A DNA stretch of 64,000 nucleotides from CAYWBU01 sp942491525. GTDB taxonomy: Bacteria; Desulfobacterota; Desulfomonilia; UBA1062. The stretch spans positions 101,386-165,385 of the forward strand of contig CALOBW010000064.1 of NCBI GenBank assembly GCA_942491525.1. Reading direction: 5' to 3'. This document shows, piece after piece, positions 42,573 to 51,903 of the stretch. The stretch's first letter is position 1. Each line of letters opens with the position of its first letter. Made by a program: the position numbers and the translations under genes. The notes under the pieces are model-generated. The model saw nothing but the letters and a program-made list of their open reading frames with translations. It made no database searches and was not told where the DNA came from.

Positions 42573-44378
42573 GTGGAAAACTGGAATCACTACTCGGAGG
42601 TGTTTAAGGATAGGGTCGAGCGTTATGCTGACCGCGCTGCGCTCTGCGCTAAAGATGGCGCTGGCTGGCGGGAGATCAGCTGGCGGGAGTTTGGCCGGCA
42701 GGCCCATTCGATCGCGGCCAGCCTGCTTGATGCGGGTATTGGAGCGCAGGAGACGGTCGGGATTTTTTCGCCCAACATGCCTGAGTGCTCAATCTGTGAC
42801 ATGGCGGCATTTCTGATCAATGCGGTGCCGGTCTACATCTATCCGACGGATACGGCATCCCAGGCTGAGTACATTATCAATGATGCATCAATCAGGGTGA
42901 TCTTTGTGGGCGATCAGGAGCAGTATGACAAGGTCATGCAAATTCTGCCGCAGAGTGATGTGATCAGCCAGGTTGTGATTTTCAAGCCGCAGGTGGAGTT
43001 TGCCGAGGCCGACAATGTCTGCACTTTTGAAGACTTCAGGCGCTGGGGCGCCGGATTGAAGCTGGCCGGCGAGATCGCCTCGCGTCAGGCGGCCGCCGGG
43101 CATGAGGATCTGATCCGCATCATCTATACTTCGGGCACCACCGGAGAGCCCAAGGGGGTGATGCTGACCCATGGCAATGTATATCATCAGGGGGTTGCGC
43201 ATGACCGGCGTATGGGCGGACATCTGACCCCGGATGATACTGATGTGACGCTTAGCTTTCTGCCCATGAGTCATGTATTTGAGGGCATCTGGACCTACTA
43301 TGCGTTTTCCAAGGGCATGACCAATTACTATCTTGAGGAGCCAAACCAGATAATTGATTTTATACAGGAGGTGCGTCCGACAATTATGTGTGCGGTGCCG
43401 CGTTTCTATGAAAAAATCTATGCCACGGTTCATCATAAACTTGAGACCGTCGCTCCCTACCATAAGCGGTTGCTGTTTAAGTGGGCCATCAGCGTCGGGC
43501 GGCAGCACAATAACCGCCGCAAGGATCGGTTGTTTATCTCGCGGTGGCTGAAAGTTAAGTATAATGTGGCGGATCGTCTGATTCTGAGTAAGATTCGTGA
43601 TGCGGTCGGTGGGCGGATTAAGTTCTTCCCGTGCGGCGGGGCGCCGCTGGCTGCCGAGATTGAGGAGTTCTTCTATGCTGCCGGCCTGCATGTGGCCTAT
43701 GGCTATGGTCTCTCGGAGACAACTGCCACGGCCTGTGGTCACGAGGTTGATGGCTATACCTTCGGCGCTGTCGGTAAGCCCATGCCGGGGCTGGAGATGA
43801 AGATTGATGATAACGGCGAAATTCTGATGCGCGGCAAGACCGTTATGAAGGGTTATTACAATAAGCCTCGGGAGACTGCCGAAGTCTTTACCGAAGATGG
43901 TTACTTCAGGAGCGGGGATGCCGGTTTCTTTGATGAAAACGGAGAGCTCTGGATAACCGACCGGATCAAGGATCTGATGAAGACATCGGGCGGCAAATAT
44001 ATTGCGCCTCAGAAGATAGAGAGTCTGCTGGGGGCGGATCATTTCATTGAGCAGATTGCCGTAATCGCCGACCGGCGCAACTATGTTTCAGCTCTGATTG
44101 TGCCGGCATTTGAAGTTTTGGCTGAACATGTTCAGTCATTGAACATCAAGGTTTCGGATGCGGCGGAACTGATTGGGCATCCGGGTGTGGTGGAGTTCTA
44201 TCGTGAGCGGATTGATGCCCTTTCAGGGGAGTTGGCCCGCTATGAGCGCATCAAGCGCTTTGTGTTGCTCGAACATGAGTTTTCTCAGGAGCGTGGAGAG
44301 GTTACCCCGACCATGAAGGTTAAGCGCCGGGTGGTTAACCGGAACTACGCCGACCAGATTGAGGCGATGTATGCCTGA
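42573..44378 (+). CDS. Long-chain acyl-CoA synthetase (AMP-forming)
   Basis: Activates fatty acids to acyl-CoA through acyl-AMP. The 601 residues contain the AMP-binding P-loop IIYTSGTTGEPKGVMLTHGN, GYGLSETTATACGHE, the adenylation motif YFRSGDAGFFDENGELWITD with R/K-containing RIKDLMKTSGGKYIAPQ, and the C-terminal TPTMKVKRR lysine region. It is of the FadD15/bubblegum type. It starts at the GTG at 42573, six bases after AGGAGG. It stands alone between uvrA and rpsP; the 200-bp upstream gap holds the inverted repeat but no convincing promoter. Confidence 0.92.
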   Translation: MENWNHYSEVFKDRVERYADRAALCAKDGAGWREISWREFGRQAHSIAASLLDAGIGAQETVGIFSPNMPECSICDMAAFLINAVPVYIYPTDTASQAEYIINDASIRVIFVGDQEQYDKVMQILPQSDVISQVVIFKPQVEFAEADNVCTFEDFRRWGAGLKLAGEIASRQAAAGHEDLIRIIYTSGTTGEPKGVMLTHGNVYHQGVAHDRRMGGHLTPDDTDVTLSFLPMSHVFEGIWTYYAFSKGMTNYYLEEPNQIIDFIQEVRPTIMCAVPRFYEKIYATVHHKLETVAPYHKRLLFKWAISVGRQHNNRRKDRLFISRWLKVKYNVADRLILSKIRDAVGGRIKFFPCGGAPLAAEIEEFFYAAGLHVAYGYGLSETTATACGHEVDGYTFGAVGKPMPGLEMKIDDNGEILMRGKTVMKGYYNKPRETAEVFTEDGYFRSGDAGFFDENGELWITDRIKDLMKTSGGKYIAPQKIESLLGADHFIEQIAVIADRRNYVSALIVPAFEVLAEHVQSLNIKVSDAAELIGHPGVVEFYRERIDALSGELARYERIKRFVLLEHEFSQERGEVTPTMKVKRRVVNRNYADQIEAMYA

Positions 44379-44442
44379 CCGTTTACCTGGATTGGATATG
44401 TGCCGTAAAGTATCATAAACAGATGCCTTAACTTTAATTGTC

Positions 44443-44470
44443 TTGACATCGCGCAAGCAACTAATATAAG
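44443..44470 (+). promoter_or_regulatory. Sigma-70 promoter of the rpsP operon
   Basis: TTGACA (44443-44448), 16 bp, TATAAG (44465-44470): a perfect -35 and five of six at -10, about 40 bp before rpsP. This is the strongest promoter in the window and fits a ribosomal-protein operon. Confidence 0.85.
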
Positions 44471-44510
44471 TGGGGTCAAACATATCACCGATAAGGGGGA
44501 ATTAACTTAG

Positions 44511-44756
44511 ATGGCAGTCAGTATCAGATTGACCCGTGGGGGCGCCAAGAAAAGCCCTTTCTATAGAGTAGTAGTAGCTGATTCAAGAGCACCAAGGGAT
44601 GGAAAATTTCTGGAAGTGGTCGGTCATTTTGACCCCAAGACCCGCCCTGAAAGCATTACCTTGAACATTGATAAGATCCAGGAGTGGATCGGCAAGGGTG
44701 GTCAGATGACCCCTGCTGTCAAAAAACTCATCAAAGAGAAGGGTTACGCACTGTAG
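44511..44756 (+). CDS. rpsP: 30S ribosomal protein S16
   Basis: An 81-residue S16: begins SIRLTRGGAKKSPFYRVVVA and continues with SRAPRDGKFLEVVG, the universally conserved opening of the family. It is first in an operon with khpA, rimM, trmD, an RNA methyltransferase, rplS and rnhB. The frequent partner ffh is not upstream. The purine-rich GGGGGA is about 10 bases before the ATG. Confidence 0.98.
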   Translation: MAVSIRLTRGGAKKSPFYRVVVADSRAPRDGKFLEVVGHFDPKTRPESITLNIDKIQEWIGKGGQMTPAVKKLIKEKGYAL

Positions 44757-44786
44757 ACCCAATTCAGACTGGTTGCGAGGGATAGG

Positions 44787-45017
44787 ATGAAAGAGCTGAT
44801 AGAGTACATCGCGAAAGCATTGGTTGACAATCCGGATGAAGTTCATGTTGCCGAAGTTGAAGGTGAAGTTACTTCAGTTATCGAGCTTAAGGTTGCAAAA
44901 TCTGATCTCGGTAAGGTAATCGGAAAAGAAGGTCGGACCGCCCGTGCTATGCGCACTCTGCTTACTGCGGCTTCCACCAAGCTCAACAAGAGGTCTGTGC
45001 TGGAAATCATCGAATAG
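44787..45017 (+). CDS. khpA: KH-domain RNA-binding protein KhpA
   Basis: A 76-residue protein consisting of one KH domain with the GxxG loop in VIGKEGRTARAMRT. It is commonly encoded between rpsP and rimM, where it acts as an RNA-binding factor, in Firmicutes together with KhpB. Its stop codon is immediately followed by the rimM ATG. Confidence 0.95.
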   Translation: MKELIEYIAKALVDNPDEVHVAEVEGEVTSVIELKVAKSDLGKVIGKEGRTARAMRTLLTAASTKLNKRSVLEIIE

Positions 45018-45524
45018 ATGAAGCCGGATCTGATTGAGGTCGGTAGGATCAAAGAGCCGTCCGGTCTCAATGGTAAGATGCAAGTCATCCCTCTCAGAGG
45101 TTTTTCTGAGAGTTATTTTTCTTGTAACCAATTCAGGATAGGAAGGCATGGGGCTGCCCGCAGGGTGGACTCCTGTTTTTCAAAGAAGAAACAATACATA
45201 ATCAGCCTGGACGGTATCGACGATATCGCCCAGGTTGAATTGCTTGTTGGCGAGTCGCTCTACATTCAACGTGATTGGTTGCCGGCGCTTGAGGATGGTA
45301 AGTATTATAACTTTGAGATCCTCGGATGTCATGTGATTGGCAGCGACGGCCGGCGCCTAGGTCCGGTTGTTGATGTTTTTTCAACTGGCAGCAATGATGT
45401 GCTGGTGGTTGATCCTGATAGGGAACTCATGCTGCCTGCGGTTGATGATTTTATTATTAATATTGACGTAGGGAGCCGCGAGATCCTGGTGGACTCGGAT
45501 CTTTTAGCAGATATTCTGGAATAA
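45018..45524 (+). CDS. rimM: Ribosome maturation factor RimM
   Basis: A 168-residue 30S assembly factor that binds S19. The N-terminal RimM domain starts IEVGRIKEPSGLNGKMQV, and the C-terminal PRC barrel contains DGKYYNFEILGCHV and DVLVVDPDRELMLPAV. Length and position between khpA and trmD are standard. Confidence 0.95.
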   Translation: MKPDLIEVGRIKEPSGLNGKMQVIPLRGFSESYFSCNQFRIGRHGAARRVDSCFSKKKQYIISLDGIDDIAQVELLVGESLYIQRDWLPALEDGKYYNFEILGCHVIGSDGRRLGPVVDVFSTGSNDVLVVDPDRELMLPAVDDFIINIDVGSREILVDSDLLADILE

Positions 45525-45526
45525 TC

Positions 45527-46243
45527 GTGAAAATCAATATCATTACTCTATTCCCGCAGATGTTTACCGGAGTTCTTGGTGAGAGTATTATCGCCCGTGC
45601 TCTTGATCGCCAGCAGGTTCAGATTGAGCTGGTTGATCTGCGTCCGTTTGGGGATGGTAAGCATCTGACGGTTGACGACACGCCCTATGGCGGCGACGGT
45701 GGCATGGTGATGAAGGTTGCGCCTATCGCACGAGCGCTTGATTCCGTTGACGACAGGGGACACGTGATTCTGACTACGCCGCGCGGCAAGCCCTTTGTGC
45801 AGGGTGATGCGCTGCGGTTGAGTCGTCTCGAGTCAGTGACAATTCTCTGTGGCCACTACGAGGGCGTTGATGAACGTGTCAGTGAGCTCTATGTTGATGA
45901 GGAGATCTCTGTTGGAGATTTTGTGCTGACTGGCGGAGAGATTCCCGCCATGGCCATCACGGATTCAATTGTGCGTCTGCTGCCGGGTGTGCTCGGGTGC
46001 GACACTTTGTTGACCGGAGATTCGCACTACGAGGGCCTGCTGGAACATCCGCACTACACCAGGCCACGTGAGATATCCGGCTGCTGTGTGCCGGATGTGC
46101 TGCTTTCGGGTGATCATGAGCGCATCCGCAAGTGGCGTCGCAGGCAGGCTTTGCACATAACTGCCACCCGCCGGCCGGATCTGATGGACAGGGCAAGACT
46201 CTCGGCTGAGGATCTTGATCTTTTAAATGAGGAAGATTGCTGA
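45527..46243 (+). CDS. trmD: tRNA (guanine-N1)-methyltransferase
   Basis: Methylates G37 of tRNAs to prevent frameshifting. The 238 residues include INIITLFPQMF, the knot-forming LCGHYEGVDERV and SVGDFVLTGGE segments, and PHYTRPREI. Start is a GTG at 45527, two bases after the rimM stop; no ATG exists near. The stop overlaps the next start (TGATG). Confidence 0.96.
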   Translation: MKINIITLFPQMFTGVLGESIIARALDRQQVQIELVDLRPFGDGKHLTVDDTPYGGDGGMVMKVAPIARALDSVDDRGHVILTTPRGKPFVQGDALRLSRLESVTILCGHYEGVDERVSELYVDEEISVGDFVLTGGEIPAMAITDSIVRLLPGVLGCDTLLTGDSHYEGLLEHPHYTRPREISGCCVPDVLLSGDHERIRKWRRRQALHITATRRPDLMDRARLSAEDLDLLNEEDC

Positions 46244-46761
46244 TGTATGTAGCTTTGGCGCACTGGCCATGTCTCGATAAAAACGGTGATGAGGTTGCGA
46301 CGGCCATAACAAATTTAGATATTCATGATCTTGCAAGACTTTGCTTGACATATGGTGTAGATACGCTCTATATCGTTCACCCATATCAGAGCCAGCGGGA
46401 TTTTGCCCGCAAGATTATGGATCATTGGCTGAATGGTTTCGGTGGCGAGTATAATCCCATCCGGAAACGGGCCTTTGAGATTGTTAAATTGGTTCCGGAT
46501 ATTGAAACGGTTAAAAAGGAAACCGGGGCATTTATGGTTGGTACGACGGCCAAGAAGCTTGAGTCGGCCATGTCCTGGCAAAAGGTTAAGGAACAGGAGC
46601 AGGATGTCTGCCTGGTATTTGGTACCGGCTGGGGACTGAAGGCTGAAGCGCTTGATAGTCTGGATGCTGTAGCTGAGCCCATTGAGGGGCGTGGTGAATG
46701 GAACCATTTGTCAGTGCGTTCTGCTGTTTCGATAGCAATAGATAGGGTCTTAGGGAGGTAA
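46243..46761 (+). CDS. SPOUT-type RNA methyltransferase (RNA_Me_trans family)
   Basis: A 172-residue protein starting MYVALAHWPCLDKNGDEVAT. It resembles a family of predicted SAM-dependent RNA methyltransferases encoded between trmD and rplS in delta-proteobacteria, Aquificae and Thermotogae. The C-terminal LVFGTGWGL and WNHLSVRSAVSIAIDRV resemble the SPOUT knot. The target RNA is not known. TrmD-stop coupling and proximity to rplS support a role in translation. Confidence 0.8.
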   Translation: MYVALAHWPCLDKNGDEVATAITNLDIHDLARLCLTYGVDTLYIVHPYQSQRDFARKIMDHWLNGFGGEYNPIRKRAFEIVKLVPDIETVKKETGAFMVGTTAKKLESAMSWQKVKEQEQDVCLVFGTGWGLKAEALDSLDAVAEPIEGRGEWNHLSVRSAVSIAIDRVLGR

Positions 46762-46763
46762 TA

Positions 46764-47108
46764 ATGAATTATATCGATCAGTTTGAAAAAGAGCAGATGA
46801 AGCAGGATGTACCTGAAGTTCGCATTGGCGATAAGGTGCGTGTTTCAACTAAAATTGTTGAGGGTAATCGCCAGCGAATTCAGATATTCGAGGGTGTTGT
46901 AATTGGTAGACATAAGGGTAACTGTCGCGAAACCATCACCGTTCGTAAGGTTTCTTACGGTGTTGGCGTAGAGAGGGTATTCCCTGTTCACTCTCCCAAC
47001 GTGGATAAGATTGAAGTAGTATCTCACGCCAAAGTGCGCAGAGCAAAACTGTACTACCTCAGAGAGAGAAGCGGAAAGGCAGCAAGGCTTAAAGAGATCC
47101 GCAGATAG
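46764..47108 (+). CDS. rplS: 50S ribosomal protein L19
   Basis: A 114-residue L19: IGDKVRVSTKIVEGNRQRIQ, FEGVVIGRHKG and the C-terminal RRAKLYYLRERSGKAARLKE are all typical. GGAGGT precedes the ATG. It lies at the 16S-23S interface. rnhB follows after one base. Confidence 0.98.
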   Translation: MNYIDQFEKEQMKQDVPEVRIGDKVRVSTKIVEGNRQRIQIFEGVVIGRHKGNCRETITVRKVSYGVGVERVFPVHSPNVDKIEVVSHAKVRRAKLYYLRERSGKAARLKEIRR

Positions 47109-47109
47109 C

Positions 47110-47706
47110 ATGTCTCTTGAGGAAGACCTCATAGCCCGGGGCGTATGGCCCCTTTGCGGTATTGATGAGGCGGGGAGGGGGCCCTTGGCTGGGCCCGTTT
47201 CTGCAGCTGCAGTGGTCATCAAACCGGGCTCCGACATCAGGTCTCTGATGCGGGATTCCAAAAAACTCACCTCAGCTCGCCGGGAAAAGCTCTATGAAGA
47301 GCTTTATCTCTCGGATGATGTGCTTATCGGCCACGCATTCGTGGATGAGAGAACCATCGATCGGGTTAATATTCTTAATGCCACCATGTTGGCCATGCAA
47401 AAGGCTGTTGCAGCTTTGGGGCAAATGCCAGAATATGCCCTGGTTGACGGCAACCGTGCGCCAGACTTGGTCTGTCGCGTCCAGGCTGTTGTCAAGGGCG
47501 ATCAGACTGAAACCTCCATTTCTGCTGCCAGTATTATTGCAAAAGTTGCGCGGGACAGATATATGTTGGAGATGGATAGCGCTTATCCGGAATACGGCTT
47601 TGCCAGGCACAAGGGCTATCCTACAAAGGCTCATTATGAAGCGATCGAAAGGCATGGTGCATCAGCGATTCACCGCCTCAGCTTTCGGGGGGTTAATAGG
47701 GCGTAG
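47110..47706 (+). CDS. rnhB: Ribonuclease HII
   Basis: Removes ribonucleotides from DNA and RNA primers. The 198 residues carry the catalytic GIDEAGRGPLAGPV (Asp, Glu), ALVDGNRAP and SIIAKVARDRYM motifs. It comes directly after rplS, and its 3' end overlaps the proposed yraN start by about 50 bp. Confidence 0.96.
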   Translation: MSLEEDLIARGVWPLCGIDEAGRGPLAGPVSAAAVVIKPGSDIRSLMRDSKKLTSARREKLYEELYLSDDVLIGHAFVDERTIDRVNILNATMLAMQKAVAALGQMPEYALVDGNRAPDLVCRVQAVVKGDQTETSISAASIIAKVARDRYMLEMDSAYPEYGFARHKGYPTKAHYEAIERHGASAIHRLSFRGVNRA

Positions 47707-48052
47707 TAGTCGTGCTGCGGGATTTCGAGGGGAATTTATAGCTGCGCTGTATCTCAGGGTGTGTGGTTATAAAATAATTGAACAAAACTACTGCATCAGG
47801 GGCGGCGAGCTTGATATCGTAGCTCGAAAAAAGGATTGTTTGGTTTTTGTTGAGGTTAAACGGGCCGATTCGGACGCTTTTGGAGATCCGCTGTCTTGGG
47901 TAACTCGACGCAAGCAAAATAGGGTGTTGCGGGCATCTTTGGTTTACATCCACCAGCATGAATTGTATGACAGACCGGTGCGTTTTGACGTGATTGTCAT
48001 AAGGCATGGCAAGATAGAACATGTTAAAGATGCCTTCAGGGCTGATATATAG
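47654..48052 (+). CDS. yraN: YraN family (UPF0102) nuclease-like protein
   Basis: A restriction-endonuclease-like fold. FRGEFIAALYLRVCGYKIIEQNY leads to the catalytic-type RGGELDIVARKKDCLVFVEVK (described here by its key residues E, D, E-x-K). The frame has no Met between the rnhB stop and the conserved region, so translation must begin within rnhB: ATG at 47654 or the GTG next to it at 47657, which has GAAAGG at good distance. That gives about 132 residues. The position after rnhB is the usual one. Function unsettled. Confidence 0.8.
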   Translation: MVHQRFTASAFGGLIGRSSRAAGFRGEFIAALYLRVCGYKIIEQNYCIRGGELDIVARKKDCLVFVEVKRADSDAFGDPLSWVTRRKQNRVLRASLVYIHQHELYDRPVRFDVIVIRHGKIEHVKDAFRADI

Positions 48053-48064
48053 TTTGGGTTATTT

Positions 48065-49105
48065 ATGACTAAACAGGACATAGAAGAGCAACTATTCCCT
48101 CTCTTGAAGGGCAAACGCAAGGTGCTGATTATCATGCATGAGAATCCCGATCCGGATTCGATTGCGGCAGCCTTTGGCTTGCGTTATATCCTGCGTAAGA
48201 CCCTTAATCTTACGAGTATTATCACCTATCCCGGCATTATCGGTCGCGCCGAGAATCAGGCCATGGTTAAATTGCTTGATATTGATCTGGTGCCTTACAG
48301 CGAGATCAATCCGCGCAATTTTTCGGCGATTGCCATGGTTGACTGTCAGCCCAATAGCGGCAATGTTTTTCTGCCCAAGGGGATGGTTCCGACCATTGTT
48401 ATCGATCACCACCCTTTGCGTAAAACCAGCTTGAAATCACCATTCACTGACATCCGCAAGTCCATAGGTTCAACTTCAACCATCATCACTCAATATCTGA
48501 GGAACCTCGGACTGGCCGTTGACCGTAAGGTTGCGACCGCGCTCTTTTATGGGATTAAGTCCGACACACGCGACCTTGGTCGTCAGTCAACGGATGCCGA
48601 TATCAGGGCGTCGATCTTCCTCTTTCCGCATGCATTGCAGAAGAAATTGGCCAAGATCGAGCATCCGCGCATGCCCCGCGAATATTTCCGAGAATTCTAC
48701 TCAGTGCTTAAAAATGCCAAATTCTACGGTGATGCCGTTATCGCGCGGGTTGATATGCTGGGTTGGCCTGAGATGATCGGTGAGTTTGCTGATGAACTGA
48801 TTCAGATAGAGGGCTCGCGCTGGTGCATGTGCTATGGCCGTCATAATGGTTCTCTCTTCTTCTCGATCCGCACGACCCGATCAAGTTATATGGCGGGTGT
48901 GTTGGCGCACAAGATCACCCATGGCATTGGTTCCGGCGGTGGGCATGAAACCTTTGCGGCTGGCAAGATCAATATGGTCCAGGCCCTTAAAAAAGTTAAT
49001 GATCCCGAGGATATCTTGGTGAAGCGCTTCTTGAAAGAGGTGGCGCCGCGCTACAGTGAGCCTGAACATCTGATTCCTGATGTAATTCAGGATGAGATTG
49101 AGTAG
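48065..49105 (+). CDS. DHH/DHHA1 phosphoesterase (NrnA-like)
   Basis: A 346-residue DHH-family enzyme. The metal-site motifs are HENPDPDSIAAAFG, MVDCQPNSGN and the DHH triad in VIDHHPLRK; the DHHA1 substrate domain ends with GSGGGHETFAAGKI. Such proteins degrade nanoRNAs or dephosphorylate pAp, or hydrolyse cyclic dinucleotide products. It follows yraN after 12 bp and probably closes the rpsP operon. Confidence 0.88.
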   Translation: MTKQDIEEQLFPLLKGKRKVLIIMHENPDPDSIAAAFGLRYILRKTLNLTSIITYPGIIGRAENQAMVKLLDIDLVPYSEINPRNFSAIAMVDCQPNSGNVFLPKGMVPTIVIDHHPLRKTSLKSPFTDIRKSIGSTSTIITQYLRNLGLAVDRKVATALFYGIKSDTRDLGRQSTDADIRASIFLFPHALQKKLAKIEHPRMPREYFREFYSVLKNAKFYGDAVIARVDMLGWPEMIGEFADELIQIEGSRWCMCYGRHNGSLFFSIRTTRSSYMAGVLAHKITHGIGSGGGHETFAAGKINMVQALKKVNDPEDILVKRFLKEVAPRYSEPEHLIPDVIQDEIE

Positions 49106-49180
49106 TCTTTCTTTACAACTGACACCTGTCGCTTATCTTAGTTCTTAAAGATAACTCTTCTATTTTCCGAGGAATTGCAT

Positions 49181-50569
49181 ATGCATGCATTTTGGATAGG
49201 TAAATCTGATCCGCCCGCCGGACTGCAGATCCGCAAGGTGGATGGTCCCTCAGAGATAAATGAGAACAGCATTGTTTTTGTAGAAGACCGCAGTTATATG
49301 CACTGGCAGGATCTTGCCGGTCACCGGGTCTATATTGTTTCCGATCTGCCGGTATCCTCTCCGCTGCCGAAGGGGGTCTCCGGTATTCTGCCTAATGATT
49401 ATCTGGTGCTGGATGCCGTTCTGACGCTCTTTTCTGAGATGCGTCACTCCTATGAGGTTGGCGATAAGCTTATCCGTTCTCTTAATGAGAAGGAGCAGGC
49501 CGTTCAGGAGAAACAGTCAATCATGTTGCGTGACAGCCGGCGCTATAAGGCCATTATTAAGAACGCTTCGGACTTGATTGCGGTCCTCGGCCCGGCCGGC
49601 CGTATCATGTTCTGTAATGAAACGCTGAAGCAGTATCTGGGGGGCGAGGGCTACTCGTTGATCGGTGCTTCTCTGGCTGATCTTGTGATAGATGAGGATC
49701 GGGGATCCATCCAGGAGCTTCTTGTACGTAATTTCAAGCAGGGCGTTCCATCCAAGGCTGAGGTCAGGTTTAATCTCTCGAGCGGCAAGATGGGCATTTT
49801 TTCGCTGATGAGTACGCCGCTGGTGGAAGAGGATCATATCTATGCCATATCCATCATTGGCCGTGATATCACCGATACGCGCGCCATGCAGGCCAGATTG
49901 TCGGTGCAGGCCAAGGATCTCACGGCAATGATCAATGGCCTTTCGCACGAGTTGCGTAATCCCCTGACTGTCATTGGGGCCTATATGCGGCGGCTTGAAA
50001 GGGACAGTGACTCATCTGATAAGTCCGAGAAGCGCGAACGGGCCATTGCCGGCATCATGTCGTCGATTACGCGTATTGAAGATATGGTCACCCGCATCGA
50101 GCGCTATGAATCCATCGCCAACATGGAGCCGTACTTCTCGGCGGTTAACCTGCGCAAGCTGCTGGGTGATTTCCTGAAGCCCGACCGTTATGATGTGCCG
50201 GTGACGCTGGCCGAGTCCGGCGACATCTGGGGCTATACCGATGCCGAGCATATCAAGATAGCCGTCAGAAGGTTGCTTGAGAATGCCGTGCAGAGCGGCA
50301 CCGATCGGATCGAGATTTCACTCGAGGATCATGGGGTTTGTGGCCAGATTAGCATTCGGGACTATGGGGCCGGGTTCAAGGAGGCGCCTGAAGTGCTTTT
50401 TGGGCCCTTCTATTCCAGTGATCCCATGAAGGTCGGCCTGGGGCTGACTGAGGCTCGCATCGCCATGATCAAGGTCGGGGGTGAGATTGACGTGAATAGC
50501 GAAGTTGAGTCGGGCGCCTGTTTTATCTTGAGGGTGCCGCTGGACCGCCGGCGCCGCAGTCGCGGCTGA
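49181..50569 (+). CDS. PAS-domain soluble sensor histidine kinase
   Basis: A 462-residue protein without membrane helices. It has an N-terminal region of about 115 residues (unrecognised), a coil, PAS (about 120-235), HisKA with GLSHELRNPLTVIGAYMRR and HATPase (LLENAVQSG, RDYGAGF, VGLGLTEARI). GAGGA lies seven bases before the ATG at 49181; the TTG two codons earlier is less likely. No response regulator is adjacent. Its stop directly meets the stop of the convergent EAL-HDOD gene at a TGATCA palindrome, so there is no spacer. Confidence 0.9.
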   Translation: MHAFWIGKSDPPAGLQIRKVDGPSEINENSIVFVEDRSYMHWQDLAGHRVYIVSDLPVSSPLPKGVSGILPNDYLVLDAVLTLFSEMRHSYEVGDKLIRSLNEKEQAVQEKQSIMLRDSRRYKAIIKNASDLIAVLGPAGRIMFCNETLKQYLGGEGYSLIGASLADLVIDEDRGSIQELLVRNFKQGVPSKAEVRFNLSSGKMGIFSLMSTPLVEEDHIYAISIIGRDITDTRAMQARLSVQAKDLTAMINGLSHELRNPLTVIGAYMRRLERDSDSSDKSEKRERAIAGIMSSITRIEDMVTRIERYESIANMEPYFSAVNLRKLLGDFLKPDRYDVPVTLAESGDIWGYTDAEHIKIAVRRLLENAVQSGTDRIEISLEDHGVCGQISIRDYGAGFKEAPEVLFGPFYSSDPMKVGLGLTEARIAMIKVGGEIDVNSEVESGACFILRVPLDRRRRSRG

Positions 50570-51787
50570 TCAGCGGGTGGCCTCAAAGAGAGCGTCGGCT
50601 ACGCCGATGGCATCCATGTAGATCCCAAGAAGGTTGCCTTCATCGATGCCGCTAATCTGGGCATAGTGAAGAGCCTCATTCCAGTTGCCTTCCTGGTAGT
50701 GTTTGGCCAGCATTAGATAGTAGTGCAGGTTGGTTTTGTGCCCCAGCAGGGTCTCCTTGATGTTGGATGCGATGGCCAGCTGCTTTAGGATGTTCTCCAT
50801 GCTGTTGCCTAGAATGGCGTCGATCAGCGAAAACAGACCCACGGTGAAAAGCTCCGATGGACTGGGGTGTGAGCCGGGCTGAAATGAGAGTCCTTCGCAG
50901 ATTTTGGCCCTGATGATGGAGTTCTTGATAAGTTCGTCGGGTTTGTCGTCGTTGAGTTCTGCCAGGACAATTATGGACACGAAGCGGCGCAGGCCGGACT
51001 CTCCCAGCATGATGATTGCGTGTTTTATGGATGTGATCTCGCTTGAACGCCTAAAGAAGGGGCTATTGAGGTAGCGCAGTAGCTTATAGGATATGCTGAC
51101 ATCCTGCATGATGATTTTTTCAAGTCGATCAACGATGAACTCCTCGTTGTTTATTTCGGAGAGCAGTCTGAGATGGTTCATCTTGAGGGTTGGAATGTCT
51201 ACATCCTTAATGATTTGCGGCTTGCAGAAAAAGTAGCCCTGAAAATAGTTGCAGCCGATATGGCGTCCCAGATGCTGGTCATGCAGGCTCTCCACCTTTT
51301 CGGCCAGGAGTTCAACATTGTACTTGGAGAGTTTTCTTGTATAGCTGCGCAGCTCCTCTTCGGAGGAGTTCATGAAGTCGAGCTTCACAATGTTTGCCAG
51401 CTCCAGCAGGGGCTCCATCTCTTCGCGGTAGACAAAATCGTCGAGAGCCAGCATGTAGTTGCGTCTTTTGAGTTCGCGGCAGGCGTCAATCAGGTCTTCA
51501 TCGGGTTGGACGTCTTCAAGTATTTCGATGACTGTTGATTCGGGGGGGAACATCAGGGGGATGCCCTTGGTGATCAGCTTGTGCGTGAAATTGATGAATA
51601 TCTTTTTTCTGTTGGTTATTTTCTCGAGGTCGGAGGTGAAGAATGTATTGGAGAGTACGCGCGAGCTGGCGCTGTCGCCATCTATGTCGGGGAAGAGGTT
51701 CTCGGTGCCGCCCCTGAAAAGCAGCTCGTAGGCGTAGATGTTGTTGTTGCGGTCCAGGATTGGCTGCCGTGCTAAAAAAATATCCAT
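50570..51787 (-). CDS. EAL–HDOD signalling protein (degenerate EAL, YuxH-like)
   Basis: A 405-residue protein. Residues 1-205 form an EAL-like domain: YELLFRG replaces EAL, then IEILEDV, LALDDFVYREE, IVKLDFM and LAEKVES. Several metal ligands remain, but the loop-6 DDFGTG is replaced by DDFVYR, so phosphodiesterase activity is doubtful; it may bind c-di-GMP or act as a scaffold. Residues 205-405 are an HDOD domain (QDVSISYKLLRYLNSPFF, SIKHAIIMLGESGLRRF). The architecture occurs in chemotaxis- and motility-linked regulators. It is transcribed toward the PAS kinase. Confidence 0.88.
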   Translation of the reverse strand: MDIFLARQPILDRNNNIYAYELLFRGGTENLFPDIDGDSASSRVLSNTFFTSDLEKITNRKKIFINFTHKLITKGIPLMFPPESTVIEILEDVQPDEDLIDACRELKRRNYMLALDDFVYREEMEPLLELANIVKLDFMNSSEEELRSYTRKLSKYNVELLAEKVESLHDQHLGRHIGCNYFQGYFFCKPQIIKDVDIPTLKMNHLRLLSEINNEEFIVDRLEKIIMQDVSISYKLLRYLNSPFFRRSSEITSIKHAIIMLGESGLRRFVSIIVLAELNDDKPDELIKNSIIRAKICEGLSFQPGSHPSPSELFTVGLFSLIDAILGNSMENILKQLAIASNIKETLLGHKTNLHYYLMLAKHYQEGNWNEALHYAQISGIDEGNLLGIYMDAIGVADALFEATR

Positions 51788-51875
51788 GAATACCCCTTCG
51801 GTAAGATAAAATTAAATATAAGAACCTAAAAATTTAAAACAATTGTTATTTGAAGATTATCAAAGTTGGTTCGGC

Positions 51876-51903
51876 TTGCCAATATATATCAAAAGGGTAT
51901 ATT
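51876..51903 (+). promoter_or_regulatory. Sigma-70 promoter of the propionyl-CoA synthetase gene
   Basis: TTGCCA (51876-51881), 16 bp, TATATT (51898-51903). It lies 54 bp before the ATG at 51958, and the operator palindrome starts at the next base. Confidence 0.7.
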
